This document shows positions 12,701 through 26,700 of a DNA stretch of 64,000 nt, piece after piece. Every line of letters starts with the position of its first letter. The stretch's first letter is position 1. The notes under the pieces were generated by a model that searched no databases, was not told the origin of the DNA, and was given only the letters and a program-made list of their open reading frames with translations. A program made the position numbers and the translations under genes. Source of the stretch: Tigriopus japonicus (lineage: Eukaryota; Arthropoda; Copepoda; Harpacticoida; Harpacticidae); assembly GCA_010645155.1 (NCBI GenBank), contig CM021321.1, positions 1,462,637 to 1,526,636 of the forward strand, read 5' to 3'.

Positions 12701-15700
12701 CTTGGAACTTGAAATAGGACACATCACATTAAGACACAGCAAGACCAGGTGATAAAATCGTAATTGAAGTGCTAGACCCAAGGTTGAGCCAGCCATTGAA
12801 TGGTCTTTGATCTCGAGGTGGGCTCTTAAAAGAGACTGTAACTCTGACTCAAATGGACAGGACACACACAGACAGACTCAATGGATGGATGAAGTCTCAT
12901 GCCGGAGATTTCAACGCGTAACCAGATTGTGCTAAAAGCGATTCGGCTACGGAAATCGAAATGAGTTGGGTTGTCACACCAAATTTAAAAACCATCTCAT
13001 AACAACAAATAATACCATGGGATCAATCCGGAAGTATCGCTCCCCGAAAGTTTGGCCGAGAACTTGCGAGTTCCTCCTCCGATCGTTTTGTCGAGGACAA
13101 AGTTGAAAGTTGAGGATTGCTTGGGTGTTTATTCTGATGGAGAATTGTACTCAGAACAAAGACATAATTATTACATGCCTTCATTTAATTCAATTAATTT
13201 CCTTTGCCTCCCCAAAATGGATGGGCGTCTTGAGGTACCACATTCCAAGAGGCTTGAAGCCTCGCTTCAGGTGCCACGTAACCTTCAAAATCGAGCTCTC
13301 AAAAGCAGGCCATACAGGCATGAAGGTTCAAGTGTGTTTCGTGCACTTTTCTTCCTCAAATGGAAAATTAATTATCACATTCTCTTGAGACGACTTGACC
13401 CCAAAAAAGGGGATTCCGAGATTTTATAGCTTTTGTTCGTGGTCACTCGAAAGGCAACCCTGAATTGTTCAGTCTCATGAACGTGGTTATCGTCCATGGA
13501 CGGATTTTGAGTATTATCGTTAGGCTCAAGGGTGAGGATAACGATGTCCAGATCATCAGTTTAACCCAAGTATGCGGTATTTAGGCCACCATTAGGAACA
13601 TTCATCTACGTACGCGTTCAATTCCCATTTCGTTGTCAAGGTAAACACTTGAAGTTGCCAAACTTTAGCTTCTTTATAGTCTTTATTCACATCCTTAACT
13701 ACTGCATCATAAAAAAATGCACGAACCAAGGAGACGCATTATGCCCTTCAAAATTACTTTGACGCAAGTTTAACAAACTGTGCGCACATCCTGGCCAATT
13801 TTTGTAATATGGTTATCCTATTTTATTATTCTCATAAGAACACTTAATTGTTCGGGTTTGGGCTGTTTGAAGAGGGCTCGTAAACAAGCGACCAATTTGA
13901 TTTTTATGTTCAGGGTCATGTACCTTCAGTAGCTGGCAAATGTTTGATATTGAAGGGTGGAGTTATGAAGGATTTCAGTAGCCTAAAACTGGTTCAACTA
14001 TTGATGGAATTGCTTAAACCTCTTTGAGGTTTGATACCGGTTTAGTAAGGAATATTTTGCACGTCTTATTTTCAAAGGCGAATTCGAGGCTTGAATATGC
14101 AGACGCCTCCAGAAGCTTTGTCTAATTGGGTCAGGGAGCGATTTGTTCTTGTCCATCTCGAACTGTCGTTTAACTAAGGTGAAGTCATTTTTCAGACGGC
14201 CACAATGGGAACAGGCTCATTAAAATCAATGAAGCATCGCCAAATGCCGAGATTGAGTCCAACTTTCACTCTTTGGAAGCCCGCGGAGAGGCAATGTTTC
14301 TTTTTTGCCCCTCAAACCTCCCACATACAATTTGTCACTCAAAACGAGAGTCACTCAAAAAGTTTTCTTCCTCGTCTATCCCAAGGTGTCTCCTCTTTTA
14401 CTCTGTGAATTTCCCGAGTCTCAATGACTCGAAGATCAGGAGCGAAGCCAGTGAAATGGCACCCATCATTTTGGGTTTGGGGTGAGGCATCCCATTTTGC
14501 TCTTACGTATAGGATCTATAAAGATAATTCTAGCCCTTACACAGGCACGCCTCATTCACTATTGCACCTGAGAAAAATATCAACCCTTCGATCAAAATAG
14601 GCTACCATCAATCTTGGCCTCTTTCCCCATACTTACTGTATAGGCCTGGTTTCGAACAATTGCATCGAGATTCCGGCAGGTGTGGTTATATTTTTGAAGA
14701 TGAGACAACGTCATCTCACCTCAGAGAGTGTGGTACTAGCTCTCATATCGGGAGAGCAAAATGCCTGTAATGAGTGGCAAAGCTCGTCATTGCTCAAGTT
14801 GAACTCGTGCTGTGTCAGAGTGGCTTCAAGAATTCGAGGATGGTAGTGAAAGTGAGATCAGAAGTGATGAACTCGGATAATAAATGAGAAACATCATGAG
14901 AATAGAACCAGAACTTGCTCCCATCTAAATGCAGATAACGAACGAGACTGGATTCTTCCCGAAAAAAAGAGCCTGCTCATCACTTGATCAAGCCAGAGAA
15001 AGTTGTCGTCCACAAAGGTTCCAAAACGTGGTGAGTTCTCCAATGAAATCTTGATTCAGGTTTTTCCACCATAAAATGCCTGTTGATTTCCACAGGCTTG
15101 TGAATTGATTCGCGGTATTTTTATTGGCAAACTAGTATTTCGCCTTGAAATGTGATATTTGTTCCGTTATGTTGCAAAGTCGTCTTAAATACCGAGTTTT
15201 CAAGTGTTGCCAAAAGAAAGCGGTTACGTAGGTTGAAACACAATTACATAGATACTATCGGAGATCATCCTAATCACGAGTTTGGTAGCATGGTAGCCTC
15301 AGAGACTGTTTTGCAATCCAACTCAGAGCTGTAGTTTGGCCGATAGTTTGTAATTTGTCAACTCGTCTATTTTGGTTGTTGCATGATTTAGGATGACTGA
15401 ATATTGGCTTATCTGATACAAGAGGCAGTGGCTGATAGGAGAACAACGGTGTCTGGGAGAACAAACATGTGGTGGAAGGCGGAAAAAAGCTTAACGAACC
15501 CCCTTCTATCGCAGTCTCATCCATCGAGAGTCGGTTCTGAGTAGATTACATATATGGCCATCCTAACATTCTAATGGATGACCATGTCAACAAGGGACAA
15601 CGCGCTCTGGCCCAGTGTTGCCATATCAGGAAACATGCCCATGAAGTGACAGTAAAAATAAACGCTGACAACTGTACTGAATCATTGACCATGCACACCA

Positions 15701-18085
15701 TTCCAGCTGCAGGTCCTGTCCATTCGTAGCTTGTCGTTATGCATGGTTTGGTGTCTTTCCAAGTCTCATGTCAAAGCCAACTCAGAAGGAATGGTGCATT
15801 TCAAGTCCAGGAGTTGAAACATCTGGCCGATGGATGGATGGCCGATTCGTCGAGCTAGGTTTTCTTCAAATAAGGGGCCTCCAAAAATCAGTAATTCACG
15901 TGGAAAGAAAGGAAATGAATTTGGGGTTTCGACTCTTTCAAGGTCTGTCATGCATGTGTGCCCAAATCTCCGTCACTTGATCTACTTGGATTTCCTGCCA
16001 AGAGCCAATGCCAAATCAGAGAAGGATGGGGATGCGTGTATCGGGCCCAGAATCAAAGGTGCGTTTTAATGCATCGCATAATTGGGAGCCATCCATTTTT
16101 GGTGGCAAACACCAATCAACGAAAAACCAAGATACGAGATTAGGACGGGCTCCAAGCCAATCTCCGATAGATATTCCAGATCTATTGCTTTCAATTACAC
16201 GGCCACCGACCACAAGCAAGGTCATTGTCATATTCAAAAACGTGCCCAAAAGGGTCTTCTGTGTTTTACGGAATGCTAGCTAGCAATACGAGAACGGAAA
16301 GAGACCTCATTTGTGAGTTGAGCCAAATCAAAGTGCCATGATGGCTTTTCAATGATCCGGTTTCAACGGAAACCAGGTTTTAAAAGTACATATCAACTTC
16401 ATGGAACCCAGGGGATGGTTATTGTTTGCCCGAGCCTCATTAATAAAGTGACCTCGACGAAAAAGAACCATCGACTTACAAATGACTTCTGTCATCTAGC
16501 GTCTGAAGATCTCTGTAATTCCACACCAATACCGCAAAACGCCAATTGACATTCTCGCAAATTTTGGCTTAAAGCACGATCAGATTATATTATTCAATTT
16601 AGCTCTAACACGATTCGAGTTGTGGCCTAACTCCAACCTGGCAATATGTATTCCGATGTTTTAGCGTGCTAGCAATTGAATTGTGCAAATACAAGCGTTG
16701 TTAATGGCACTCTTCACATTCTGAACTAATGTCATTCTTCAAATGTGGCCTTAAGTCACGAATTGACACTTCTCATGCATTTAGTTGGAGCACGAAAACA
16801 TTCTTGAAATGATATGATTGTAGAGCTCCTCTGATGAGCATCCACTCGCACCTTCTTACTCGACTCATTTCGCTCGTCGAACGAAGAGAGTCTCATGGCA
16901 TCCCTTTGTATTCATTGGTGGATGGTGTGCCGGGTTCGTCCGATCGCTCTTGAGGTTCAAGAGGCCCAAACCCTCAATTGGAAGCTACATTTGTATGCAA
17001 ATTGTTTGCGGTATCCTCCACTCCATTAAGAGTCCTCGACTTGTCTCGGAAATGCTCGCAACATTCTGACAAACATCGTTCCAAATCGAGAACGGGGCAT
17101 TATGCAGAGGTCGGAATTATCCATGCTTTATGGCAACTTAACCTATGCCCAACCGCAAAATATGAATGCGAAACATTCAAACTGTAGCTTCAACGTCAAC
17201 AATTCAACTACTGGCACCACTTACAACAATAATGAGGATAATGTTAGGTACAACTACTAGCACAACAGGACCTTTTCCTGTTTTCTTCGTAGACAAAGGA
17301 TTGACATTTCGAGGTCAAGAAGCCCAAGAAAAGAAAGAAAAAACCCTCGTTAGACGCTTGATGTGTTGGCACAGTAGTTGGCACAGGGAAGAAGGTGGCG
17401 AAATGAGGTTTCATATTCATGCCAATGAGATTGATTACTTCGGAAGTAGCCAAATGTAATCTCATTTGGGCCTCATAAGGCAGGAATGGCCCTGATTAAA
17501 TTCAATCTAAAGTAGTCTCTCAAGCGGGATTGCGAAGCACACACGCATGTACATATATAGTGCGTACGTAGGATTTGCAAGGTGATCCTTGTCATCAAAA
17601 CGAGGGTGATAAATGCCTTCTATCAAGTCTAATGGTTCCTCCTTGTCCTTTTGGTATGATAAAATGCTCAATAGTGCTACTGAGAGATAAGATGAAGGAC
17701 TACGTATATCAATCGCCAACTGATCACTTCAACTTAGAGCGAGGCTACTTCAACAAGTGGTAGTACTGTATCTGTAAAGTATGCAATGACGGGCTCAAGG
17801 ATATCCCGCTAATTGTTTTCAGCTATTCAATTTGTGCTTCAAAGAGAAGAGCAAGGAGATCCAGATCATCAAACAGATGACTTTTTCCACCTAACGGATT
17901 AAAAAACGCCTCTCCTTCACCTACATACAGTTGATTCAAACATGAGTTCTCGATAACCAGATTTGATTGAAGGTTGGACGAACGAACGAACAAACGAGCG
18001 GGCGGAGTGGGTAAGAAATTTTAATTGTTTTCAGGAAATGGTTCGACCAATCCACTTGGTGTTCGACATGCAACCACCCCAAGTG

Positions 18086-18138
18086 GTAGATAGATACCCA
18101 TGCAGTTGGATGGGTAGATAGATGGATAGATAGATAGG
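18086..18138. repeat. (GATA/GATG)n simple repeat
   Basis: Interrupted GATA and GGATG units fill this interval on the plus strand. Confidence 0.85.
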
Positions 18139-20734
18139 CAATGGTCAACAATTAGGAACGGTCGGACATGAACTTGGTAACAATCAATCCATGCACATGC
18201 GTAGAGTTGCCTTTACAATGGGCATTTGATGCGCAGAAGTCTACTTGGAGCAATTATTTCACTCGAAAAGTCGACCTCCAGCTTTTAAATGACACTGACC
18301 AAATTTGCTTAAGTCAGCTTTTCAGCTAAATATATTTAACAACGCTTACACATCAAGATCGCCATGAAACAACCCTTGTATGGCTTTAAAATAGTTGCCT
18401 CTCTTTATCGTTTCTAACTTGGCATTTTGGTCAGTGAGGAACGGATGAAGTGGATAACGTATGGATATTGAGTAGCCTTCTATGTATGTGCGTACCAAGT
18501 ACGTGCAATAGAAGGGGCCCTCTTGTCTTAAATTACTCCTTGATCCTTTCAAATTCATTCTTCTCAACACGCAATGAGGAGACAAGAAGGAAACGAGTCG
18601 AATGAGTAGCACTCAAGCAGATAGCTAAGCTGCTTAGATGGTTGGATGGTTGGAAGGTAGGTAGTTGAGAGCCCTGTGGCCAGAGCTGACCCTGGTTTTA
18701 AAAACAATGCCAATTTGATGCGGCCTATTAGCGCCTTGATGAAGCCTCTAAACACGATTTTGGCATGAGAGTGATAGAATTATGTCGGCCCATTTGGGGC
18801 CCAGTTTTTCTGATATGCAGCACCAGTAGTACAGTAGTAGGAAGGAATAGAAGAAGGAGAGTTCAGGGTCATTTGCGGACGTACTGGACTCCAATGACGG
18901 ACACTCGGAGAGAAATGAAATAAATCAAGGGCATTAATTGTCCCGTGTCTGAGATGAATCTTTGACTCTTTTCATTCGAGTCTTGCTGAGCAAACCCGAA
19001 TCGCTTAAGTCTCTTGGACTTGGTATGTCAAGGTCGGGGGCAAGAACACATTTGTATTTCACACCGTCTCATTGGGTTCGGATGTTTGCTTGGTCATTTC
19101 TTGTTGGTAAATACCATTTGAAAAGAGGACTTTGTCGCTCTTGTGTCGGGTGCTCTTAGAATTTGAATGGGCCTTTCAACCATTTGGCTCCAAAAAACAC
19201 TCTTTGGTGGATGATGAGCCTGCTGGCGAGATGCCAATAAAAGTCACATCTTTCTCGCTTGAGATGGTCGAAATTTGCAATGACAATCATCTTGAACCAG
19301 ACGACACATGGGTCTTTGGTCAGGGTCCCTGAAATTTCTTCGAATCCTAAGCACTAATATGAATTGGTCGAACCGAATAAAAACGGTTGAGGGAGAGATA
19401 TTTGGTTAGAGGGCCGGTTGGTTTTGTTGGCTTGTCAGAGATCATGCAACCCACGTCAATTATCATATTGAATGGGGAGGGGATTCGTGCCTTGGAGTCC
19501 TAGTTCAAGGCCGAGCAGGACGGAGATATATCTGTTCACACTTCCAATGCCACAAACAAAGATACCACTCCAAAGTGACCAGCAGTAAGCACCCGTGAAG
19601 TTATCCAGAATCCATCCATCCATCGGAACATGTTATACTTTCACAAGATTGTGAGGCATCTCTTAAGTGAATTCCGAGATTTAGAGAGGTATTCGAGAAC
19701 AAAATGTGACAATGTTCGGGTCCTCAATTTTCTTCGATTACAGAAAATACCCCAAATTTTATCACTTTCAGGCACATGTTGTGGTAATTGGCGTCCTTGA
19801 ATTCACCCATGTATTTCAATGTGAATGTTCTCCGAAAAAGGCGTGGTTTTTACCTCTTTTCTCCAAATTGAGATTGTTCAGTTTAAGGTATGGAGATACT
19901 TCATTGGTACTGTGAAAATTACTTGAGGACCCCAAGGATCTCCAAAAGTTTGTTCTAATTCAAGGTGATGTTGTGATTGGCGCATCACAATCCCATCCCA
20001 ACAGGAACCATTGTCGGCATACCAACAAAAAGGCTTTATGGGTGGCATTAGCTCATTTCATGAGGCTAACTTGAGAAGGCGTTGCCATTCTGGGCAGCAG
20101 ACGTAATCAAAGTTATAAGCCCATTATGTCGCTTGTGAGTGACGCGAAAGAGCTGACGCAAAGCAATTTGAACAAACCTACGCACTCAAATGATCATCAA
20201 GACACCCGCTACTCCAGGACCTCCAAAAGCCCAACTTTGTGCTTTCATCTTCAGGTTGGGTTTAATTTTGCAGTTTTTTTATTGTGTTCCCTTCTTGTGG
20301 CCTTATTTTCTTGTTGCTGCCCTTAAATGGAAGCCCTGATAAGCTTGTGAGTTTGGTTGTTTTTTGTATATCCAATATTTGCTGGATTCTCGGTTGCGAT
20401 TGCAAATCATTCCATGTGCTGTAGCTCCCTAATTAAATACCATGAGTGTTCAATTGTGCAAAGTGCTTGCACCCACCGAGTAAAGCAACAATTGGTTTGA
20501 AACAGTGGGAGTTGTCATTGGTATGAGAATCTGGTCGATGACTTCCTAAAGAGGTATGCAGCTAATAAATAAGACTAAGTTATGGTTTCGTGAACGGGTG
20601 CAAACATGGGGTCGCATGTTAACGCACATAAGATTGATTTGTTTTATAGTATACTCAACTCTGGTCTTACTACATAGCTGACCTCAAGTATACTTAACGT
20701 GAAACAAACCGATGAGTATAGCAATTGTTGTGTA

Positions 20735-20738
20735 NNNN
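20735..20738. other. Four ambiguous bases (N)
   Basis: A run of four N interrupts an A+T-rich stretch. The neighbourhood 20600-21500 is low in G+C, with TTTGTATATAGTA-like patches near 21310-21400, and has no gene. Confidence 1.
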
Positions 20739-23700
20739 TATGCGCTTAATTTTCTGTTTTTTCTGGACCCGAACCTCATTTTTAGATAAGCTCGTTTTCA
20801 TATTTGTCAACTTCAACCCTCAATGAATAACCCACTTGTGTATCGTGTTTGGACGAATACAGGGTGGTATCGGGGTATAGGCGAGCTTTTCTCTGATACA
20901 CTTTTCTTTCTGTGAATGGCTACTAATTGCCTTTTTCAGCATTTTGCTCTTATTTTTTTGTATTCTAATTTTTCATAACCATAGGGGAAAGTTAGGAATT
21001 TTCATCCTGAAATGGATAAAATAAACACGTTCATTTCAAATGATGTTTAATTTAAATCAAATAAGTCCTGCATGATATTTAATCAAACCGATCCACACAC
21101 GTTTGCACTTATCGTTTTAAAGTGCTATTTGAGGAATGTATCTGAGAAAAGACATTCTCCCAATTTGTGAGAAATTAATGTTCATGTTTTTAAGATGTGA
21201 AAATGTCTAACGTTTACGCTTTTGAAATTGTACACGAAATAAAGTGGTGCAAGTACTTAATTTGTTCGAGTTGGCAGTGATGCCCTATTTTTGGCTGTGA
21301 ATTAAGTCTTTCAGAGAGTCCTTTGTATATAGTAATTTTGTTTATGTTGTATAACGTTGTATATGTATTTAGTTTTGTATATAGTATTAAGTTTTTTTAC
21401 TCAATTACCTTAACAAGGACTGAATTGAACGTAATTCACAGCACTACATAGGTGCAAGTAGGTTGTGTTTGTTGAACATTCAATAATGTAAGTTGCGTGT
21501 GCAAGTCCGGTATTTAGGGCTTACCCTGTAAACAAAATGGATCGCTTTCGTGCGCATATGCGGTATGAAGAGGGTAGAAGCGGAGGAGAGCCAAACCATG
21601 ACCTTATTTGCTGGAATGGATTTGGCGCAACATGCAAAAAAATGGAAAAGCTAAATTGAAATCTACCAACAGACCGTGATGGAAGGCACTCGTTGTTCAG
21701 TTGTCGAGTTATTTAATTGAAAAATGGCATGCAAATGATTTACTCGTGAAATTGTGAAACAAACCCAGCCAAAGTTCAATGAAGTTATTCTCTAGATCTA
21801 CGCTTGATGATGACAAAGCCCAGCGATTGTAATTTGGTGTTTGCTTTTCGGACCTAAGTTTTATGGGCGGAGATTTCATTTGCTTTTTGAAAATGAGATC
21901 GATTCATCAATGTGCTGATTGGGCCACAAACACTTGGAGAAACCCTCAGATTATCATTAAAAAGGCGTCCCGTCGTTTGCATCACGCACAAAAGCAATGT
22001 ATAAACATAGCACTCCACAGCCAACAACAACCAAATCAACATGTATCAGACTGATTTCCAAATAAGAATACCCCAATCCTTTTTTCTACAGTGAATGATG
22101 GTCAAGGTGCATTCAAAAGTTTGGAGAGTCCAACCAAAGCACGAGCTCGGATCGTTGGAGATCCCTTGAAAGATCCCTGCCTTCAGGGTGAAGGCAAATG
22201 AACATTCCATTGTTTTCCGACCCAATATTCATTGACTCCGGCCCCTTGCTTCTGTGATCTGTTGTCGATCCAGACTCAATCTCATTATTTTCTTTTGACT
22301 TAAACAAATGGAAAGGGCTTTTCAATGTACTTAATGCTCATGAGGTCCATCAAACGGAATTGCCGAAAAAATCGGAGCTGCAGAGGAGTTCAAAGTTAAT
22401 TTGTTTTCAAAGCCCTTCGCTTGTTTTTTCCACCCAAGACATATTTGTTAGAGTGCTTCTTCAGCAATGCACTTTAGCCAGGACTCGATGGTTATTGCAA
22501 GGATGCAATGGGGGAAGAAAGAAGGACCATTGCATTTTTGGGGAGAAATTCCATGTGAGTGCAATTACCATCCCCATTCAAATCACAAAGCTTGGATGAG
22601 ATGTTCTAGCTGTATGTACGTACACATGTTTGCAAGCAAGCAGAGATTGGACCGAATAGTGAAGAGGCCATGACCAACAAACATTGTGCAGAAAGTTTTA
22701 GTTTCCAAACGAATCATCACCGTGGTATTTTCGTCCAATTAACTATTCCCAGTAGCTCGTTCACCAGCTTTGTTTTCATGGCTTTGGATGCTTTTTTTGC
22801 CTCCTCTTTGGCTCTCTTTCAGTTCAGTTTCATGTGGTTGGAAGAAGTGGAAGAGGATCTAATTTACATGATCGTTTCTCACACGTCTCAGATCCACCCT
22901 AGTTTTCTTCGTACTGAAGTTTGTTGCGACCACGCCTTAAAATCATTTAAACGAGGTTTGTTCCTCAACAAAAGACCTATTCAGAAGAATAATGAGGAAA
23001 AAACTTGCATTTTTTTCGTTTTTCCTGAGGTCAATTAAGGAACTCGAAAATAATTGTAGATTCCATCTTGCGGAACTATCAATATATTCCAGAGCAACCT
23101 TATCCCTCTCGTTTGTGTTTTCGTCCTCCTTCATATGCTTGGAAAACAGATGCAATATCTTTTTGTTCACTCAAAATGGGAGGTTACGGGAAATTGAAGT
23201 CGAATACAATCTTAGGAGCAATCAATCCTTCGTCTCATGATCAAATTGGCCCAGGTTGAAAATCCGACCACAGAGCGGAAGCATCTTGTTACTGATTCAA
23301 ATCAATCATCCAATTTTGTGGTATTTTCAGGTTCAATGAATGCCCGGATGATACGAACAATGACTTGCCAAAAAGGATTCATGTCGAAAATACGACACGA
23401 ACCTTCAAAGGATTAGTTTGAGCTTCACCATTCACAATCACCAGGGAGCAAATTGTTTGTTTGTCGAGTACCCCACCATTCACCGGCTTTCATCGTGGAA
23501 AAACATTCCAGACAGGAAAGTCTAACTACCCGAACTGCCTGTCTCCATAATTTGTGCCCTTGAAGTCGGATGGAATTTTAAACAGAACCTATTGACTGGT
23601 TTAAAACATAGAATTATGGCAAAACGCTTTCGGTCTCCGTCGATTAAGTTGTCAACCCGGTATCAACAACTTATTCCGAAACGAGCCCATTCAAATAAAT

Positions 23701-26700
23701 CAAATCCATTGGCTTGGACTGAGTTAGTGACTACAGAAATGACCCAGTTTGGTTGTGACCATGACTGTCCACTGAAACGACGTTGGAGTTGTTCAAGCAA
23801 TTTTCTTCCCCCAAGGTGGTCCAAGTTGGTCGGTTGGCATTCAATCCTTTTGTTGTCCTCTCTGACCCACGATGGAGAAGAAAGAACGAAGGAGGGGATG
23901 TCATTGGAGAAATGTCCCTGTAAAAATCGGAATTGCCAAAAAGAGGTCAAATTGCCACGCCACACTTAGTTCCAATGGTTTAATGGGACCACTGATTGAA
24001 ATCCTCGGCAAAAAAATATTTTCACTCTCGAAGCCCTCAGCTTCATAAATCGGTGGAGAGCTCCTTTGGAACCCGTTTGAATTTTGAGTAGTGTTTTTGA
24101 GTGGGAAGAAAGCCAATGATTGGGAAGCGATGGTCTCGTCCCCAATGTTTGAAGGAAGAAAAGGAAGCCTCAAAAAGGAGGTGGAGAAACGGCTTTCGGT
24201 TTGTCAGCCCTCGGACATACGTAGAAGAAGAAGAAGGATCATAAAGAACTCACGTGGGGGTTAGGGTTGTAAAACACACTTTGATGCCTAACAGCTTGAA
24301 CTCGCGAGTCGTCTTCAACTCCCTGTTCTATTACCGTGGGTGTTGGCTTTTAAGGCACTTTTACGATTATGAGGCAAGTGTTTACTTCTTTTTGCATCTT
24401 GCTTGCCTCTTGTACGTTGCGTTTGATCTCGCGTGTCCCGTAAATAAAGCAAGTGCTAGTGAAGAGCTGAATTTTTCGCGTGGCAGATCATTTGGGGTCA
24501 ATCCTGCTGACCAATAGGTGCTTCGCATGGAAATCTTGTCTCGTCATGATTTTTCACTTAACGTTCAGGATTTATTATCGATCTCTCTCTCACTCTCTCT
24601 TTCTCTGTGTCTTGAAGAGATGAATCTTATTATTAAGACTCAAAGCAGAGAGAGAGATGAGAATGACCGTGATGATCGCCTAGGTGATAGGGTCCAGAGA
24701 TGAGTGCATCGCATCAGATCGATGAGGCTTCTTATTCGAGACTCATCCTTTGTAATGTACGTGGTAACACATCCACATAAAATATATCCTCTCCAGCTCT
24801 GAGATTAGGTCCTCTAAGGATCTTTCATGAATAACTTTGACATGACTGGGAATTTCTGTAGTATGTTCAGTCATACTACTAGACTGCTAGACATCTAGGG
24901 TTCAGTAGTATTCAGATAGAACTCGCCACAAAGCGATCTATGGGAGCGTGTATCAAAATTTCAAGATCCATTCAGGGCAATGCGTGAAGAAACGGATTGA
25001 ACATGATTTTGAGAGCCCATCATTCATCAAATGAGAAAGTGGCCCTTGGGTACAATAACGGAAATGCATTGAGTTGTCTTTAGTATGGAGAAGGGCGGAG
25101 GAAAAGAAGCAGAGTGAGAGAGTGAGTGAGAGAGAGGGAACCGAGATGAATGACTGATCACCAAGCAAGATCCAAATAAATTTATCAAACTCTCATTTAG
25201 CAGACTGAAGTTTGAAGAATGAAGAATGGTTGGATTGGAGGATTGGTGGGCATTGGAAAATGGTAGTTTCACAACCCTAGAGCACACAGCAAGAAATCAG
25301 GACCAATTGCTTCAGATTAACCGATCGCATTCGAACATGGAAGTACGCAAGTAGAGAAGGAAAATAAACGAGGATTCATCCACCCATTTTTCATCGTGTG
25401 GAAAAATTTCAGACTCACGCATTGATAAGACTAAAACGGTCCTATATTTCTTAGCCTCTGACTGTTGTTATTTTGCAATCCTCTAGATTCGCCGAGTTGA
25501 AATGTCTAGACCAGTTTGGCTCGACTTCAATTACAGTAAGATAACCATAGAACAATAATTTCAATCAATTTGCTGTTCAAAAATATACAGCACCCGTTTT
25601 GATAAATTGAATGCTCCCGGCAATGCATTATTGGGCACTACTGGGTCCGTGTATTTGGCTTCGTTAATGGTTAAATACCTGCTTGGGCTCCTTATTAAAC
25701 GTCATGTTCGTGAAGCATTGCGTCACAATGAAACATCTTTTGGACGGACAAGGATACATGATACGTACGTGCAAGTGATGATTTGGCATGATCGTCTTTT
25801 ACCAAGATAGCTTCTAAAGGCTTTCAAGCCCATTGATATGTGAGATATCATATCGGTTCAATCACTTCTTCCATTGCCATTTGCCACCATATCTAACGGA
25901 GTCAGTCAGGGTTTCTATTCTTAAAAACTTAGCCACTCACCACAAAAAGCTCATTGTGCCTCAAAAAAGAAACTTTCTGAACGAAGGGTAGAATTTGATA
26001 TTGTATACCTCATATGCATGGTTTGGTTGGTTGCCTTGGAACAAGCCAAAGAATGCCACGATGCTTCTTACTTATGCAAGGCGAAATTTGTTCCCTATGT
26101 TGAAGCCCATACGGGACTTCCATTCAATTTTAAAGTTCACGCGGAACATCTTTGCATTGCAGGATCCTTGGAATGATCAAGTCCCATGGCACTCTTCGTC
26201 CACACGTAGAAGAACAAATAAAATGGATGGTTTGCAAGCTTGCTCTCAATGTCCTGGAGTTTCAGATCGCGAAAAAATGCTCTATCTCTCCGCAGGGATC
26301 GATGCTGGTGTTTGGCCGTGGCGTCGATTCGATCTCGACACTGACAAAAAGTAACACAATGATTCATCGCATCCGACAATCAACATTTCCCTAAGCCTAT
26401 TTCTTTAACGATAAGCAATAATTCCCTTTCAGAAAGTCTTCGCATTGAAGTTGGTATATGTGTCTTCAATGCCCAAAAGTATCAGAGGGCTCTTTAAAAA
26501 AGACGTATCCCCTTACACTATTCCTTGCATGAATCTAAGAACCTCGTTTGAATTTCACCAGTGGTCTTTCCGACTCCAGAGACGCATTCAATTTTCCGCT
26601 CTCTTGGGTTCTCAAATGACAAACTCGGCCAGGAGCACTGAGCGTGGAACACTGCGAAAATGAGAATTCGATCTCATCCTCTCGGATATTAGCTCGAATG

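Larger units (their letters stand above)
7118..20734. other. Long stretch without assignable gene
   Basis: Many open frames of 60-150 codons occur on both strands, but none carries a recognisable domain or a convincing set of splice signals. The longest, at 11260-11712 (-), contains a translated (TTGG)n tract and is close to what chance allows. Simple repeats occur at 7515-7530 (GA)n, 9765-9790 (CCAA)n, 9884-9896 (TC)n, 11526-11546 (GGTT)n and 18086-18138 (GATA/GATG)n. The stretch may be intron or intergenic sequence. Confidence 0.45.
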